From the NCBI GenBank assembly GCA_026874595.1, contig CM049320.1, positions 172,001-236,000 of the forward strand: a stretch of DNA of 64,000 nucleotides. The letters are read 5' to 3'. The notes beneath the pieces were generated by a model, which did not search any database, was not told the origin of the DNA, and worked only from the letters and a program-made list of their open reading frames with translations. Positions 9,497 through 21,730 of the stretch are shown piece after piece. How positions within the stretch are numbered: the stretch's first letter is position 1; each line of letters begins with the position of its first letter. Position numbers and translations under genes: made by a program. The DNA comes from Sipunculus nudus. Lineage: Eukaryota; Annelida; Sipuncula; Golfingiida; Sipunculidae.

Positions 9497-10294
9497 CTAC
9501 CCGCACGGGGATCCCGAAACCATGATGGAGTAGAGCGATGTAACTCCAGCTGTCGTCAAGGCGTCGTCGATGATGTATGCGGCGGCCTTTAAGTCTGCTG
9601 TACGGCATATCAGGCTGAAGTAGTTCCATTGCACGTATGTTTCTCCCTCCAAAGCTTGTAGCAAACTGTTGGCTGTGTCATTGTCTGTCTGCTCCCATAT
9701 CTGGTGCCATTCTGCCATCTTGACGATTTTTGCTGACACACACGTCATCATGAAGAGCAACTTGTCGTTCATTGAGTTCAGTATCTGTGCCAAGATTCGA
9801 AACAGCGGCACAATCTTTTCTTTGAACTTCCTGTCTTTGTTTTGATCGAACGGAGCGTTGTCGTGTTGATCTGAGCAAGACAAGAACGCAAACAGGCCTG
9901 TCCAATCGGGACCACCGCATGGGTCGGCCTGTCGGTGGGCTTGTGCGCCATTTGGTGGTACCAGTTCCTCCCACCACTGTCTTGCCTGTTCTTTACATCT
10001 CTGCTTCGCCTCTTCCTCGCATTTCCGCTTTTGCTTTTCCAACAAGAGAGCCACGTGCGGCTGCCCTGTTTCCTTAAGAGCAGTGATGAAATGTTTCACA
10101 TGACTGTCGTTCTTTGATATATGGTCGATCAAGGATGTTGCTTTTGCAAAAGGGGTGGTGTTACGTGCGTAAGCGTGGTACTGTGACAACACGTTTCTGC
10201 TCTTCAGGATAGCACATAACATCTCGTCCACCGTCAGGTTAGCCAACAACTCTGGGCGGCATCGTCTGAACACTTCTGCCCAAGACGCAGACAT
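9497..10294 (-). CDS. CARD protein with a C-terminal helical domain
   Basis: A 265-residue protein. I choose the ATG at 10294 because the codons upstream in frame lack one. Residues 3-88 are a clear CARD: AEVFRRCRPELLANLTVDEMLCAILKS is the typical first-helix pattern and ends with FITALKETGQPHVALLLE, close to the CARD signature. A Lys/Glu/Arg helix (residues 90-112) follows. Residues 150-250 are a second helical domain without a family I can name; a second death fold is possible. A minus-strand TATATAAT lies at 10391-10398. The CARD here is much nearer to cellular CARDs than those at 2-7 kb, so it may be a separate capture from a host. Confidence 0.8.
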   Translation of the reverse strand: MSASWAEVFRRCRPELLANLTVDEMLCAILKSRNVLSQYHAYARNTTPFAKATSLIDHISKNDSHVKHFITALKETGQPHVALLLEKQKRKCEEEAKQRCKEQARQWWEELVPPNGAQAHRQADPCGGPDWTGLFAFLSCSDQHDNAPFDQNKDRKFKEKIVPLFRILAQILNSMNDKLLFMMTCVSAKIVKMAEWHQIWEQTDNDTANSLLQALEGETYVQWNYFSLICRTADLKAAAYIIDDALTTAGVTSLYSIMVSGSPCG

Positions 10295-10390
10295 CCTGTC
10301 CTTGCAATCAGCGGTAGACACCAGTCAGTCGTGAGGTGCCACGTTGTGGGAGTGCGGTTGTGACTCAATGAGGGTAAGCACACGCCAAAT

Positions 10391-10398
10391 ATTATATA
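10391..10398 (-). promoter_or_regulatory. TATA box of the minus-strand CARD gene
   Basis: Read on the minus strand, TATATAAT stands about 100 bp before the ATG at 10294. Confidence 0.5.
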
Positions 10399-10804
10399 CA
10401 CATTGTGATAGGACAGGTATGACTCACTGCCTGCTGATTGGTCGGTACAGGTGCTGGGACATCGGAATCTTGAATATGATGTAGTATCGCAAGATAACGT
10501 GTGTCAGCTTTCGTCCAATATAATACATTGTGGTATCAGTTTCACAGTGTATTTGTAATAGGATCCTATGCGGAACAGCACGCGGCCTATATATATAGAG
10601 TCCGACATGCATTACTGTCTGCTCTGTTTGATCTGCAAAGAGCTGCTGTAAACATACGACTACGTGGTACTCCGAGTTAAGACGTTGTACCCGTAGTCAT
10701 GTGACCGAACTAATACTCCACTTCAGATACAGTTATATACACATCAGCATCGGTTGAAACAGATAGTGCAGGGACGCGGGCACTGCGAGAGTGACGTTGC
10801 ATAA

Positions 10805-10810
10805 TATAAA
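10805..10810 (+). promoter_or_regulatory. TATA box of the IAP-like gene
   Basis: TATAAA lies about 75 bp upstream of the ATG at 10883. A second AT run (TATATATATAG near 10590) could serve an alternative start. Confidence 0.5.
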
Positions 10811-10882
10811 AACCCAGAAAGAGCTATTTCGTATGGCCAAAATGCATATAGTGAAAGTCATCTGAAAACGCTCATAGACAAA

Positions 10883-13496
10883 ATGGGCGAACGGCGAGGG
10901 GCTTCGGCGATGTGGATTGAAAAAAACAGACTGGATAGCTACCGTCAATGGCCGAAAAGGGACTTGATCGAGCCGAGGCTGATGTCGGCGGCGGGTTTAT
11001 ACTTTGTCGGACCACGTGATAAAGTAAAATGTGCCTTCTGTCAAGGTGCTATGATGGGTTGGGAGACAGGGGATGATCCAGACGAGGAACATTTCCGGTA
11101 TTACGGAGACCGGTGTGCGTTTGTTCGCGGGGAACCAACGAATAACGTACCACTTCCTGACGACAATAGCCCGATCCTTGCAAACAAAACTGGAGGAACG
11201 TCTTTCTACAAGGATATCCTGAAGGAACGGTTGGGCATAATTACAAAGAGACCTCGAAGGCCAAGACTGGCTACAGAGCAAAACAGACTAGCGACGTTCC
11301 GTGAATGGCCAGTGGGTAAAGAACAGACTCCCGAATCACTGGCCGAAGCCGGGTTTTACTACACAGGTAATACATGCTCGCTACATTTGTAGTTAGAAAA
11401 ACGACACCATTTCTTTAACCTAAATAAACGTGTTTGATTGTTTTAGTTCGTTCTTGTAAGTCCGACCAACGGAGTATATCATCTCGTATAAAATGTAATA
11501 TGTCTGTAGATATCGCATCAGTCATTGGAAACGGTTCTATCCTGCATTTGCAGGCTGTGAGACGATAACTGTATATTGTTTGGCACATGACCAAGAAACA
11601 ATTTCAGATGAATAATTATGAGACGCATATTGATTCTTTTTTTTTGCAACAGAAGATAATACTTCGGTCACTGATTACAGTGGTATGTATTAATTAATGT
11701 GATACGCATTTATGTTCATAACAGATGATACGTATTTTGTGTTGCAGGTGAACATGATTGTTGCCGGTGTTTTTACTGTGATGGAGGGCTTCGTGCCTGG
11801 GAACCGGGAGATGAACCATGGGCTGAGCATGCACGTTGGTTCCCAAAATGTGGTTTTGTTATGCAGTCCAAAGGACCTGAATTCATTCACGAGGCAAACA
11901 GAAATGCAACTATGGTTAAAAGCGAGACATTGGTGATTATTCTTTACTTATCACACACATTTTACATGATCACACAGAAAAAGCATCAGACACGCATTAT
12001 CCTTTAACGACAGTCAATACAATATATTCAGTATTGCGTTTTGTTTAAGCATACATTACTATCATGTCTGGATATGAACATACGAAACCACTTTGTATCA
12101 CTATATAAGGAAATATTCGTGATGACGTGTGTACACAAACATATTATGAATCTGTTACAGGGTACCAACGCCAAAGTTAGGACCAAACGTTACTTAGAAA
12201 GCAGGAGCGAAACGTCCGAACGATCAGGTATGTGGTTTTGCTGTTAATGTTGTACTTGAGTTTCTAAGGTCAGAACATATATATAATATATGCCAAATAT
12301 GTAACATTACGTTATATTTCTGTTCAGGACTTATGTCATGTCAGTATATTCACACAATGACTGATATTTTTATGCAAGAGCTGTCCAGTCATGTGATAAA
12401 AAACTTATTTTCCGTTTCACTTTCACATACATATCAAATGTTTCATATAGTCATTAATACGTCTCGGCTAGACTTTAGGACTCTTTCTGATCAGAGCCAT
12501 AATACCCAAGCCGTTATACTGTTGAGATACGTTGTTTGGTAAGTGAGATCGGAGCCATTGATATTCTGTGTTGATATCATGCATATTCATACTGGTAATA
12601 ATTTGTGAGGTGTAGCTTCATTGCCCACATTATAAATATTCTCAGAAACGTATTGATATTCAACACGTCCGTTCGGACTCATTCACATATATTATCATAT
12701 ATTGTGTGCTGTTTCAAATGGCCGACATCAGAGTACGACCCCCGACACCTGGCGGCACAAATGAGCACGGACAGAGTCCAGTTAGTCCTCAACACGGGGA
12801 TTCCCCGTGACAGAGTGGCGTCCGTCATAGAAAACAAGCTACGTACGACAGGGCAGGCGTTTGAATCCGCTGAATGTTTACTAGCTGCTGTGATGGATTC
12901 ATATGAAACATCCGCTGCCAGCACTCCAGCCGCACGTGAAGCGGAAGAGAAACCGCTCGTTGGCGAAATGCAGCAGTCAAACGGGAGTGACGGTGACGGG
13001 AACGGTCCGCAAACAGCTGGACCTACAAACAAACAAAGTAATCATTAGGTCAATTCAACGATACGGTCATTTCATTACATACACACACACACACACACAC
13101 TGGCAATTACGTCCTCATTTGAAGGACAGTGAACAAAGCATTGTATTTGCTGTAGTATGTATCTGTAACAAATATAGATCGGTATCCGTAATGTAACGTT
13201 GTAGATTACAGTCGTATGCTTATTTCTATGATTACATAACGGTTATGTAAGGTATACATCGCTTTGCATGACAATCAGTTCGTGTGTTGTTAATTTCAGA
13301 TGTGGATGCCCTGATACAAGAAAAGCAGTTGTTACAAGACAAGACTATGTGTGTAATCTGTTTGGACCAAATTCGTCAAATCATTTTCTTGCCATGCGGA
13401 CATATTGTATCATGTATGGGTTGTGCATCAGACATTAGGAATTGCCCGATATGCCGGAAACTTATCCGAGGCACAATAAAATTTTTCTTATCCTGA
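10883..13496 (+). CDS. inhibitor-of-apoptosis protein (BIR-BIR-UBA-RING), five exons
   Basis: Exons are 10883-11366, 11748-11932, 12161-12227, 12732-13037 and 13300-13496. All four introns are GT-AG, with phases 1, 0, 1 and 1 that agree at every junction, giving about 412 codons with no internal stop. BIR1 is whole in exon 1 (C-x2-C, then EH...C). BIR2 starts in exon 1 ([15 protein letters not shown]) and ends in exon 2 ([13 protein letters not shown]). Exon 4 carries a UBA domain ([19 protein letters not shown]), exon 5 a RING (CVIC...CGH..SC..C...CPIC). This is the architecture of cellular IAPs such as XIAP without its third BIR. It should bind caspases or IAP antagonists and act as an E3 ligase. 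An AATAAA overlaps the last codons. Confidence 0.9.
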
Positions 13497-13743
13497 ACGT
13501 GTGTCTTTTTACAAGCAGATGATCGAAATTCCCAGACATCTGTTCGCGAATAGTCAGCGCGTTATTGTCCGAAGGCGTCCGTGGTACTAATAACCAAAGA
13601 ATATGCGATGATGGAATGGTTTCGGTTTAGTATACGACAGTGCGGACAGTATGACACATTTAAATGACGGAGCGCCTGAAAAAATGTTGATACAAGTCCG
13701 CTGTACCAGCCATAACTCGTTCGAGTTAATGTTGGCCTGCAAC

Positions 13744-13753
13744 ATATAAAGGT
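13744..13753 (+). promoter_or_regulatory. TATA box of the 13817 gene
   Basis: CATATAAAGG lies about 65 bp before the ATG at 13817. Confidence 0.6.
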
Positions 13754-13816
13754 CTGTGCACATAGCACTATCCTGTAGTACGTGTCTGGTATACGACCGA
13801 ATCGGGGTGTGATATC

Positions 13817-14434
13817 ATGGAACGGAAACAACCAGGTACTTTGTTCGACATATGCACGCGGTGGTTAACGTCGCGGTATATACCGCATACATTCTTTTGG
13901 CTGCTACCTACTGAACTGTACCAACGTTTGATCGAGATGTATAAAAACAACGGCGATTGTCAACAGTGTACAACCCTGCTTACGGCGTCTCGAATCAGCT
14001 GTTGCGCCTCTAAACACTGTGTGATCGACTCCTACGACAGCGACCCGATATTGCGTTGTAAACTGTGTGGTGTCATCACATCGAAATATATGGAGCACGC
14101 AGCGCTCCATAAGGGACCTGGTCATACACCATGCGCCGTGAAGATATTATTCGAGTGGCCCGGTATGATCGGTTTTGTCATACATTCTACTGTCGTGATA
14201 TCGAAATATTGGCCAGCAGAGCATGTCGATCCCGGGGATGTTGTGGGAAACCTCTTAGCAAACGGCGAGTCACTAACAACTGAGCCCGTCAAATATTTCA
14301 TGTTTATTGGGAACTGTACGTGCTTTGGATGTTACTGGGATTCCGAAAAGATCTTACGGTTCAGGCCGGACCATCTGCTGAGATTCCATAAACAGATTAT
14401 GAATCACGTTTGCGTGCAACGACAACGGGTGTAG
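13817..14434 (+). CDS. Cys/His zinc-binding protein, family A copy 1
   Basis: A 205-residue protein with a good start (ATCATGG) and a TATA box 65 bp upstream. It is a diverged paralogue of the minus-strand gene at 43059-43712. Shared features in order: an aromatic N-terminal segment with a FWLL/IFWLTVP motif, a C-x2-C pair (CQQC), a second pair in PILRCKLCGVIT, an H-x3-H near EHAALHKGPGH, then EWPGMI and a YWP/YWG motif. The paired Cys and His suggest one structural zinc site. I recognise no named family. The two genes lie 29 kb apart in opposite orientation, so both are likely under selection. Confidence 0.7.
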   Translation: MERKQPGTLFDICTRWLTSRYIPHTFFWLLPTELYQRLIEMYKNNGDCQQCTTLLTASRISCCASKHCVIDSYDSDPILRCKLCGVITSKYMEHAALHKGPGHTPCAVKILFEWPGMIGFVIHSTVVISKYWPAEHVDPGDVVGNLLANGESLTTEPVKYFMFIGNCTCFGCYWDSEKILRFRPDHLLRFHKQIMNHVCVQRQRV

Positions 14435-15178
14435 AAAGAATAGCGATCAGTACGACGTCCTGTATTAAATCACATGACCCAGTTGTGTCATTAGACGGAC
14501 GCTAGATGATACGTGTTACATTGTCATCATACCACAATATTTTACATAATTATGATACAAAATGTACACATGTCATGTACTGGGTGAAAGCATGTGTTTC
14601 AGGCCGACCTAAAGGCGGAGGCATTGTCACAGTCTGCATGTGATGACAACATTTTGGAGTTACCAGAAGGACGTTAGATAAACACCTGCGAAGTGACGAT
14701 ACAAGGAACAGGTGAAGAACAAGACATCGCGCATGTATAGAATCAAGTTTGATATTACACGGAAAGTAACAGAATATAATATAAAAACCTACAGACACAC
14801 TAAATTAAGTGTGTAACCAGAGATTTGTTGATACGGATTGACGCTCGGACCAATCGTATTTAAATATATGGTGTTCATATTGCTGTAATATGTCAAGACA
14901 TACACTGTTATTATGATACATACACGCTCGTACGTGTAGTGTGAATTCAGCGATGATATTTGTAACATATATCAGTAAAAAAACGCTTTGCAAATATCAT
15001 ATTTTACAAATAAAATAAAGATCAAACATATGACCTTGTGTGTTTCTCATGTCATAGTTTTGTAATGCAAAGCGATGCATGTGTAGAATGAATACCTGTA
15101 TTATGAGTTAACTGTGTGTATAAATCTGTCCATGCAATAAATGTGTAACACAGGAAAAGGATTAACTCACCCTATATT
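14435..15178. other. intergenic, AT-rich
   Basis: This contains AATAAA near 15010 and several weak AT runs. No domain-bearing frame was found on either strand. Confidence 0.5.
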
Positions 15179-15427
15179 TCACAATTTCTTCCGTCGACAT
15201 TTCGGGCACCGGATCAACCTGCATATATATTTCAGACGGGTCAGATTGTTTGCTTCCTCCAGTCCGTACGGGAGAAAATGTGTCACGACACAGTGCAAAC
15301 ACACCACGTGCTTACAGTATAGCTGATATTTCTTGTACCCGCCAGGGCAAATATTCGAAAAAACACATTTATGTTGAGGCATTTTGTCCATACAAATATC
15401 CTCATAAACTATACAAAATATCCTCAT
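15179..15427 (-). CDS. small RING-like protein
   Basis: An 82-residue frame on the minus strand. It holds C-x5-C, then YCKHVVCLHC, which matches the C-x-H-x2-C-x2-C centre of a RING, and ends with IRCPKCRRKKL. The first Cys pair has unusual spacing, and the stretch between the third and fourth metal pairs is long. It may be a degraded RING, or one exon of a larger gene. No partner domain is visible upstream. The match to a RING is clear enough to list, but expression is uncertain. Confidence 0.5.
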   Translation of the reverse strand: MRIFCIVYEDICMDKMPQHKCVFSNICPGGYKKYQLYCKHVVCLHCVVTHFLPYGLEEANNLTRLKYICRLIRCPKCRRKKL

Positions 15428-16149
15428 GTAAATCCATCAGTATACCGTTTATTTCACTTGTTGGAACAGGTATGTTGGACGTGGTTTTCCATGCTATCTG
15501 TGTACAGAACGTGTGGGTTCGATGGGGACAACACACAGCAGAGTTCGAACGCTCTATCATTGAGTAATCGTATGGGGATGGGGAGGGGGGGGGGGGTGTT
15601 CGAATATCTGTGACGAGTAATGCAATCAAAATGGACCGTGATGTATGACTTCTGTTATATTTGTATTGATAGCAATGTTTTAGCTTTTTGCAACAGTAAG
15701 TATATGTGTATGATCAACAATAAATACATTAAATCAGTACTCGTGTTTGCACAGACAGCGATGTATAACATATCTGGGAAACGCTGCGCGATTCATTGTT
15801 TCATGATATTCCCTTAGAAAAACATACAGTCATCACATGACACGAGTCACAATAAAGTCAGATCGTGTGTTCAGATATCGTACATGCATTTTCCGATTCG
15901 ATACAACACGTCACATTCATGATGTAGGTGATGTGTGATCATTAAACAACTATCTTCAGTGTTCATCATATTGTCAGTATATGGAAAAGGTATTATAAAC
16001 TAATAAACGTGGCCAATGATACATTTAAGGGGGTAATCTGGTTTATACACGAAGACACCTAGTTGTTTATAACACAGCGTCATCTGGACCACTGTATTTG
16101 AAAACAGTCACCGAACCCTGTATTCCTCTGGTCACATCCGGAGTTCCTG
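15428..16149. other. intergenic with a poly-G tract
   Basis: A run of 12 G with flanking G-rich DNA lies at 15577-15600. Several AATAAA motifs (near 15718, 15850, 16000) are present. I see no gene. Confidence 0.5.
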
Positions 16150-16670
16150 CAGACTTCGTGTGCATTATTTCACAGGGGGTGTCTTGGTGCAAAACTATGT
16201 ATCCGTCTTGGTCTCATACACCAAGGCGTATTTGCGCATTTCGTGTGATCTCAGTCACTTCTGATATCATATGATATGGTTTGCTAATATGCCTTGTTTA
16301 TGGTATACCACAGTTCATCTGTATACAGCTATAGGCGTGCTTACATTTATTTTCCAATGATCTCCCTGCGTGAAGAAAACAGCTATCTCAGTGAAATATT
16401 TCTTGCGGATTAATGACCCGTTTCCCTCTGCGTTCAGAACTGGGTGACGTGTGCATTATTTAAGGTGGGGAACAATGGTGCAAAACAGTGTGTCTGTCTT
16501 TATCTTATAAACATACGTGGGTTTGTGTAATTGCCGTAACCTCAGTCGAATGTGATATCGTTTGAGTGGTATGTAAACATTATTTTGATTTATATCACAC
16601 AATTACTGATCTGCAGACTCCAATATGTGCTCACATATTTCTCTCCAATGATCTCCCGTCCTGATGAAAA
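16150..16670. repeat. diverged non-coding tandem duplication, about 290 bp
   Basis: The stretch 16150-16375 resembles 16450-16665 in order: a GTGTGCATTATTT block, GGTGCAAAAC, a TCTGTCTT block, CTCAGTC, GTGATATC, and CCAATGATCTCCC followed by GATGAAAAC or GTGAAGAAAAC. No reading frame is shared, so it is not a coding duplication. Confidence 0.65.
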
Positions 16671-17334
16671 CCCAACATGATCTGTATGAATGTTACTGCT
16701 CATTTCACCCGTGGTCAGATTAAATTTGTCGTCTGATGTAAGCAGCTGTGTGTTTCCTGCCACGTCAAGATTTGACAAATGCGAGTTGTCTGAGTGTGCT
16801 CTCCACATTACGATTTGAATTTTGTACAGACAACACGTCGTCAAATATCAGTATACTTTTGGAACTGGCTGGCTGGATGGACTTTCAGTTAAGAGCTTGT
16901 GCCATAAATGGTATGGTGAGTTGAACGCATTAACTGAACAGTCGTATCTAAATGTGCTGCAAACTGTGATTTGAGACGTTATTGTTTGAATTCTGGTATC
17001 ATCTGATAATACAACGAACATTTAACCGGTGTCTGTTTCTGTGATAACAGTAGAGTGCCAGATGTGAAATAGACTATAAAGACTGCCCTTTCAGGAATTG
17101 TTGCATATATACGGCGCCTTCCTGTAAGATTGTTTAGTGACAATAGACCCGGTCGATATCTTTTTTGTTGTGAAACAGTAAAGAACCAGACACGTACCAT
17201 TATATGAAATATCTAATATGACACTGTTCAGCGGACTATTCATAATTATACAACAAACCAGAAGATTTTCATTTGGTGAAAACCGTTACATCAAACAGAT
17301 GTTATGTGCCACGTAAAGAATCTGTTACATGACC

Positions 17335-17440
17335 ACCATATCGCTCGGACACGGTGATGATAACCACATCGCTCGGACACGGCCATGATAACCACATCGC
17401 TCGGACACGGCCATGATGACCACATCGCTCTGATACATGA
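17335..17440. repeat. 28-bp tandem repeat, four copies
   Basis: TCGCTCGGAC recurs at 17341, 17369 and 17397 and as TCGCTCTGAT at 17425. The first three copies are nearly identical. Confidence 0.9.
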
Positions 17441-18965
17441 TGGCCTAAGGACACTTCACTGACGGTTTGATGACGTTCGATGATGTGATCTCCAGCCAAA
17501 AGATGTGATACAGACTTCTTCATCCTGATGCAGAACCATTTATGACTCTCCTGGTGTCTGTATGCAATGTGATAGTGCTACAGCTATACGCTGCATTTTT
17601 TGTTATTTGTTCTAGCATGACGACAGTATTCAAATAAAACACTCATCCATAACACACACACATACACACACTCTCACACACATATATAGATATATAATAT
17701 ATATATATATACATATGTATATATATGCAAGTATCCATATCACACGCATCCGCTATATCATTGCGATCGATATCAGATCTCTTGTTGTATATCCATATGT
17801 TTGTATTATAGCGGATATACTTTTTTGTATATACTTTAATGCTCGAAGTATAACATTCTTTCTGTATTATAACATATTTTTGTGTCGACTGTGTATACTT
17901 GTCCTTGTTGAATTACCTGTTTACAAAAATTGATAAAGTATCGATATCAGTATGTTAGTTTTGTGATATAGGTTAATATTTCTAATTTAATGAAGGAACA
18001 CAAATGTGTTCAGTAAAACACTACCGTATATGCACCCTTTCTGTTAATCAGATATTTATATGGTAGAACTATAGTTTTTGGTACAGAGAGTTCCTTATTG
18101 GCATATCATGTAAAGCGTGGCATGTAATCTTATGTTATTTCTTGTAAGCGACCTGTATGTATGGTCGTGATATTCTCATACTTACCGTTTTATTTCGTCA
18201 TAATCCTAAAACTTGTTTTTTTTTGCTGATAACTGGTATCTAAGTATTTGTCAGTAATGTTTTAAATATCTGCTGATCTACTGTCACACCTCTTACGATA
18301 CTTACCTGTAGCTCTGTCCATTCCCTTGTGCGATGAAACATGCCAGCAGTTCATAGAGACATGCACATTTATATATATATATATATATACATATATACAG
18401 TGGAACTCCGTCTTGTAACCATCCCGCAATTACGTAATTGAACCATTACGACCATTTTCTTGTCCCGACACATAGGAAATAATTGTGTGTTAAGTGTAAA
18501 AGTGTAAATAATTGTACATATAGATACAATATATATATATATCTACAGATCATATATGTTACGGGCTTTCATCAGGATGCGTTATCGTGATATGACGTAC
18601 CGTACATCGTTCTCCGACTTCACGTTATGTTGCCTGTTTGACATTCCTTCCTCTTACCTCTTGTTGGGTTTTCTCTTGTTAAATTCCTCTTCCATCCACT
18701 CTTGTTTCTTCATATCCTTTCATAGGGTCAATGATATCCATATACATTTTTTACACGTATAGATGGATTGTTCCTTGTGTGACGCCTTACCTGTAGATTC
18801 CCAAGGCATTTACTTACAGGTCATCTTTAGCCAGTTTCTCCACATGTTCCTCTTGTCGATTTGATCTTACTATTGCAAACATACCTCCTAGGCATTTGTA
18901 TATTACACACACACACACACATGTTTATATATATCTATATATATACACACACACATGTCATATCT
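17441..18965. other. AT-rich gene-free DNA with microsatellites
   Basis: CA/TA microsatellites lie at 17655-17730, 18368-18392 and 18905-18955. A stretch from about 18399 (CAGTGGAACTCCGTC) looks like a pogo/Tigger terminal sequence, but I cannot find its partner. No gene is supported. Confidence 0.5.
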
Positions 18966-19236
18966 CAGTGCTCGCCATTTACGGTTAACCGCTTGCACGG
19001 GGACAGTAAAAGTTCCTAAAATAGTGGTAAGGCAACTAGAAGTCCCCTCCTACTTGCCCGACTGGACCAATCGGTCCAACAGAAAAACTTTACCTAAGGC
19101 ATGCAAAACGTCTTTGTGTTTTTCGATACAATCATTCATATTTGTAAGGCAAGTAAACATTCATGTAGGGCAAGTAATAGCTAGATGTTACTTACCCGGT
19201 CAGGCAAATACTTTCAAAAGTTAATGTCGAGCCCTG
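18966..19236. mobile_element. hAT-type non-autonomous element (MITE)
   Basis: The element begins CAGTGCTCGCCATT and ends AATGTCGAGCCCTG, which are inverted repeats of each other with two mismatches over 14 bp. These ends fit hAT elements. It is 271 bp and non-coding. An 8-bp target duplication is not clear, so it is probably old. It argues that this stretch is animal chromosomal DNA. Confidence 0.6.
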
Positions 19237-21698
19237 AATATATATATTGTTTTCTTGTGTGAGGGTTAGTGATCCTCACATCTTTATTTGCGACATTGTA
19301 TAATGTGTATCCCCTGTTATTGTTCCCGATTTTCCCACCTCTTACAGACGACGTTTCTTACCTACACTTAATGTTATGACAGTTTCTGGTTCTGTGTTAG
19401 TGTTCTGATCTGCTTGCACTTCTCGATCTCTTCAATGACGTATATAAACAAAGCGATTGTTGGTACGTTCCCTTTCTCCCCAGTTCGGTTTCATATTCTT
19501 TTTATTTTTTAAGGCAATGTCCCGGACAGTTGGTTTCTTCTGTTTCAGTTATGGTACTTGCAGTTTGTTGCCTTATTTTACTTACCCCACGTAAAACTTT
19601 TTCATTGTTAGCGTCCTGCATGTTGGGTCGTGATATCGTTCGTATGATTTACCGGGTCGTGTGTACTGATTTGTTTCATTATACTTACAATTTCTCCCAT
19701 GGTACTGCAGGTTGGACTCTGCGATGACCTTAACTAATCGCAACATTATTTTGCTCAGAGTATTTTTTTAAATGTCATGCTGTGTATGTTCTTGGTCTCA
19801 CTCTCAATATAGATTGATTTTAGGGACGAGCCGGTCTTCCTTTTCTGTTTTGCCTTGGATGTTGACGCTATGAGGAATATCCCTTCTCAAGATGACGATA
19901 TGTGAAAAGGTCCCCTTCTCAATATAAACCGACAGTAATTGTCGATTACCGAACGGTTGTCGTAACTGCACGTGTGGTTTGACTTTTCTTTTCTGTCTTC
20001 CCTTATGATCCGCACTTTGATGGTTTTTCTCCTATGTTTGTCACAATGTGTGTCGCAGGATTTCGTAAGTCCTTTTTAATCCATCTTCTATTCGACTGAC
20101 ACGGTGTTCCATATATGCTTCCAATAAATGTCCAGTTCTCAAAGGCTGGTTATTGTATTCTCCATCCCACTTATCGAGACTTCATTAAGTACTAGGTTTT
20201 CGATGAGAGCTCCTGAAACCAACTAAAAATCGTTTCATGAAGCCAGTTGATCATATTCCGTCGGCACTAGTGTTTTTTGTCTTCTGCCTCCCGCAACATT
20301 GTAATTCATCCTTTACCCTTCTACGTCTTCTTCACTGGATGATTATGTCACATAATCGTCACTGTCCTGTGGCTTATTTCTTGCTGGTGTTATTTCCTTT
20401 CATTTACAAAGGATGCTTTTATCGGTATTGGGAATAGGATAATCGGTTCCGGTATTACAGTCACTCGATACTTTATGCATCGATCTCTTTTATATATATA
20501 CACAAATATAATACGGTGGAAACTCGTTATGTTAAAAACTCGATATTCCGGACAACTCCAGTTAAATTATTACCAAATACAACTGTGTATATATGCTTAT
20601 GTAAAGTATGTATATATAAATATGTTCATGTATATAAATATATATATATATCCTGATGTTAATAGAAAATACCAATTGCAAAGTTCAAACTGCACTTCCT
20701 CTCACATTTCACCGCCGCTTAACGAGTTGGTAGAAAGCGTCTCCGTTTTTTATGATCCTACTTGTCTGGACACACACCTGTGCCTCTTTGTTTTCTTTCC
20801 CATTGTCTCCTTCGCCCAACTTTCCCTTGAACTGTGTTTCTTCCTTGTGTTTTCAAGGTTTCCTCCCTGGTAATGTTTGATACAAAAAAAACTATTATGT
20901 GTTTTGTTTACTCCCTCATGTATGTGAATCGCTAACGATGTTGTTGCTGCTGTTGTTCCTTTCATCTGCTTCTCTCGTAAGCGATAATATCTGTTCCGTT
21001 CTCAGATATCTTGGTATTGTTGGATACGAATATAACGGAACGCATGAGACATTGGCAGTTTTTCTTCTGAGGGCGTGTTGGCATAGCTCAGGTCCTCCGG
21101 GTCTCTTACAGCCTGTACCTTGTCCATCTCACAGCTACCTTCCATGTTGGTTCACTGTTTATCCTTTGTTGCTTCACTGAATCCAACTGTCTGCCAGTCA
21201 CAGTGATTGCTCTTCCATCCCCTTTCGCGTGTAGGCCTTTTTGCTTCTCCTTCCAAGCCAAATTGTTTAGGGTGTTATAGGTTCTTCTGTAGTTGTTGTG
21301 TTGACCGGCACGCGGTGCGAAATACAGGTGGTATTGGTTCTTCCCATAATGCAGCAATGTTACAGTTCTGACACGCTCTCCTCCAGTTGTTATAATGTAG
21401 TAAAAGAATCTGGTAACGATCGGCATTAGCACCGTGAGAGTGTCCTTCTTAGCACACACTACATAATTCTTTACATTCAACATAAAAAAAGTCGATTTAT
21501 TTCCCAGTTGCATGTTTGTGATACTTTCTGCAAAGACCGTCAGGTATCTTCCACACAGTCATATAAGATAATCTCCATGTTAGAAGGCCGCTGCATGTTG
21601 TTGCAGGTATTAAACATCCATCAGCTAACGAAGGTCGCTGATGCCTGTTTCTCTTGTTCCCAAGCAGTTTGTTTCTTTGTATATATAAATATATATAC

Positions 21699-21730
<32 letters not shown>

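Noticed and set aside
17335-17440. CRISPR-like array
   Set aside because: The 28-bp units follow each other without spacers; it is an ordinary minisatellite in eukaryotic DNA.
18399-20560. Two stretches (18399 and 20513) resembling pogo/Tigger terminal repeats
   Set aside because: Both point the same way and no matching inverted end or TA target duplication was found.
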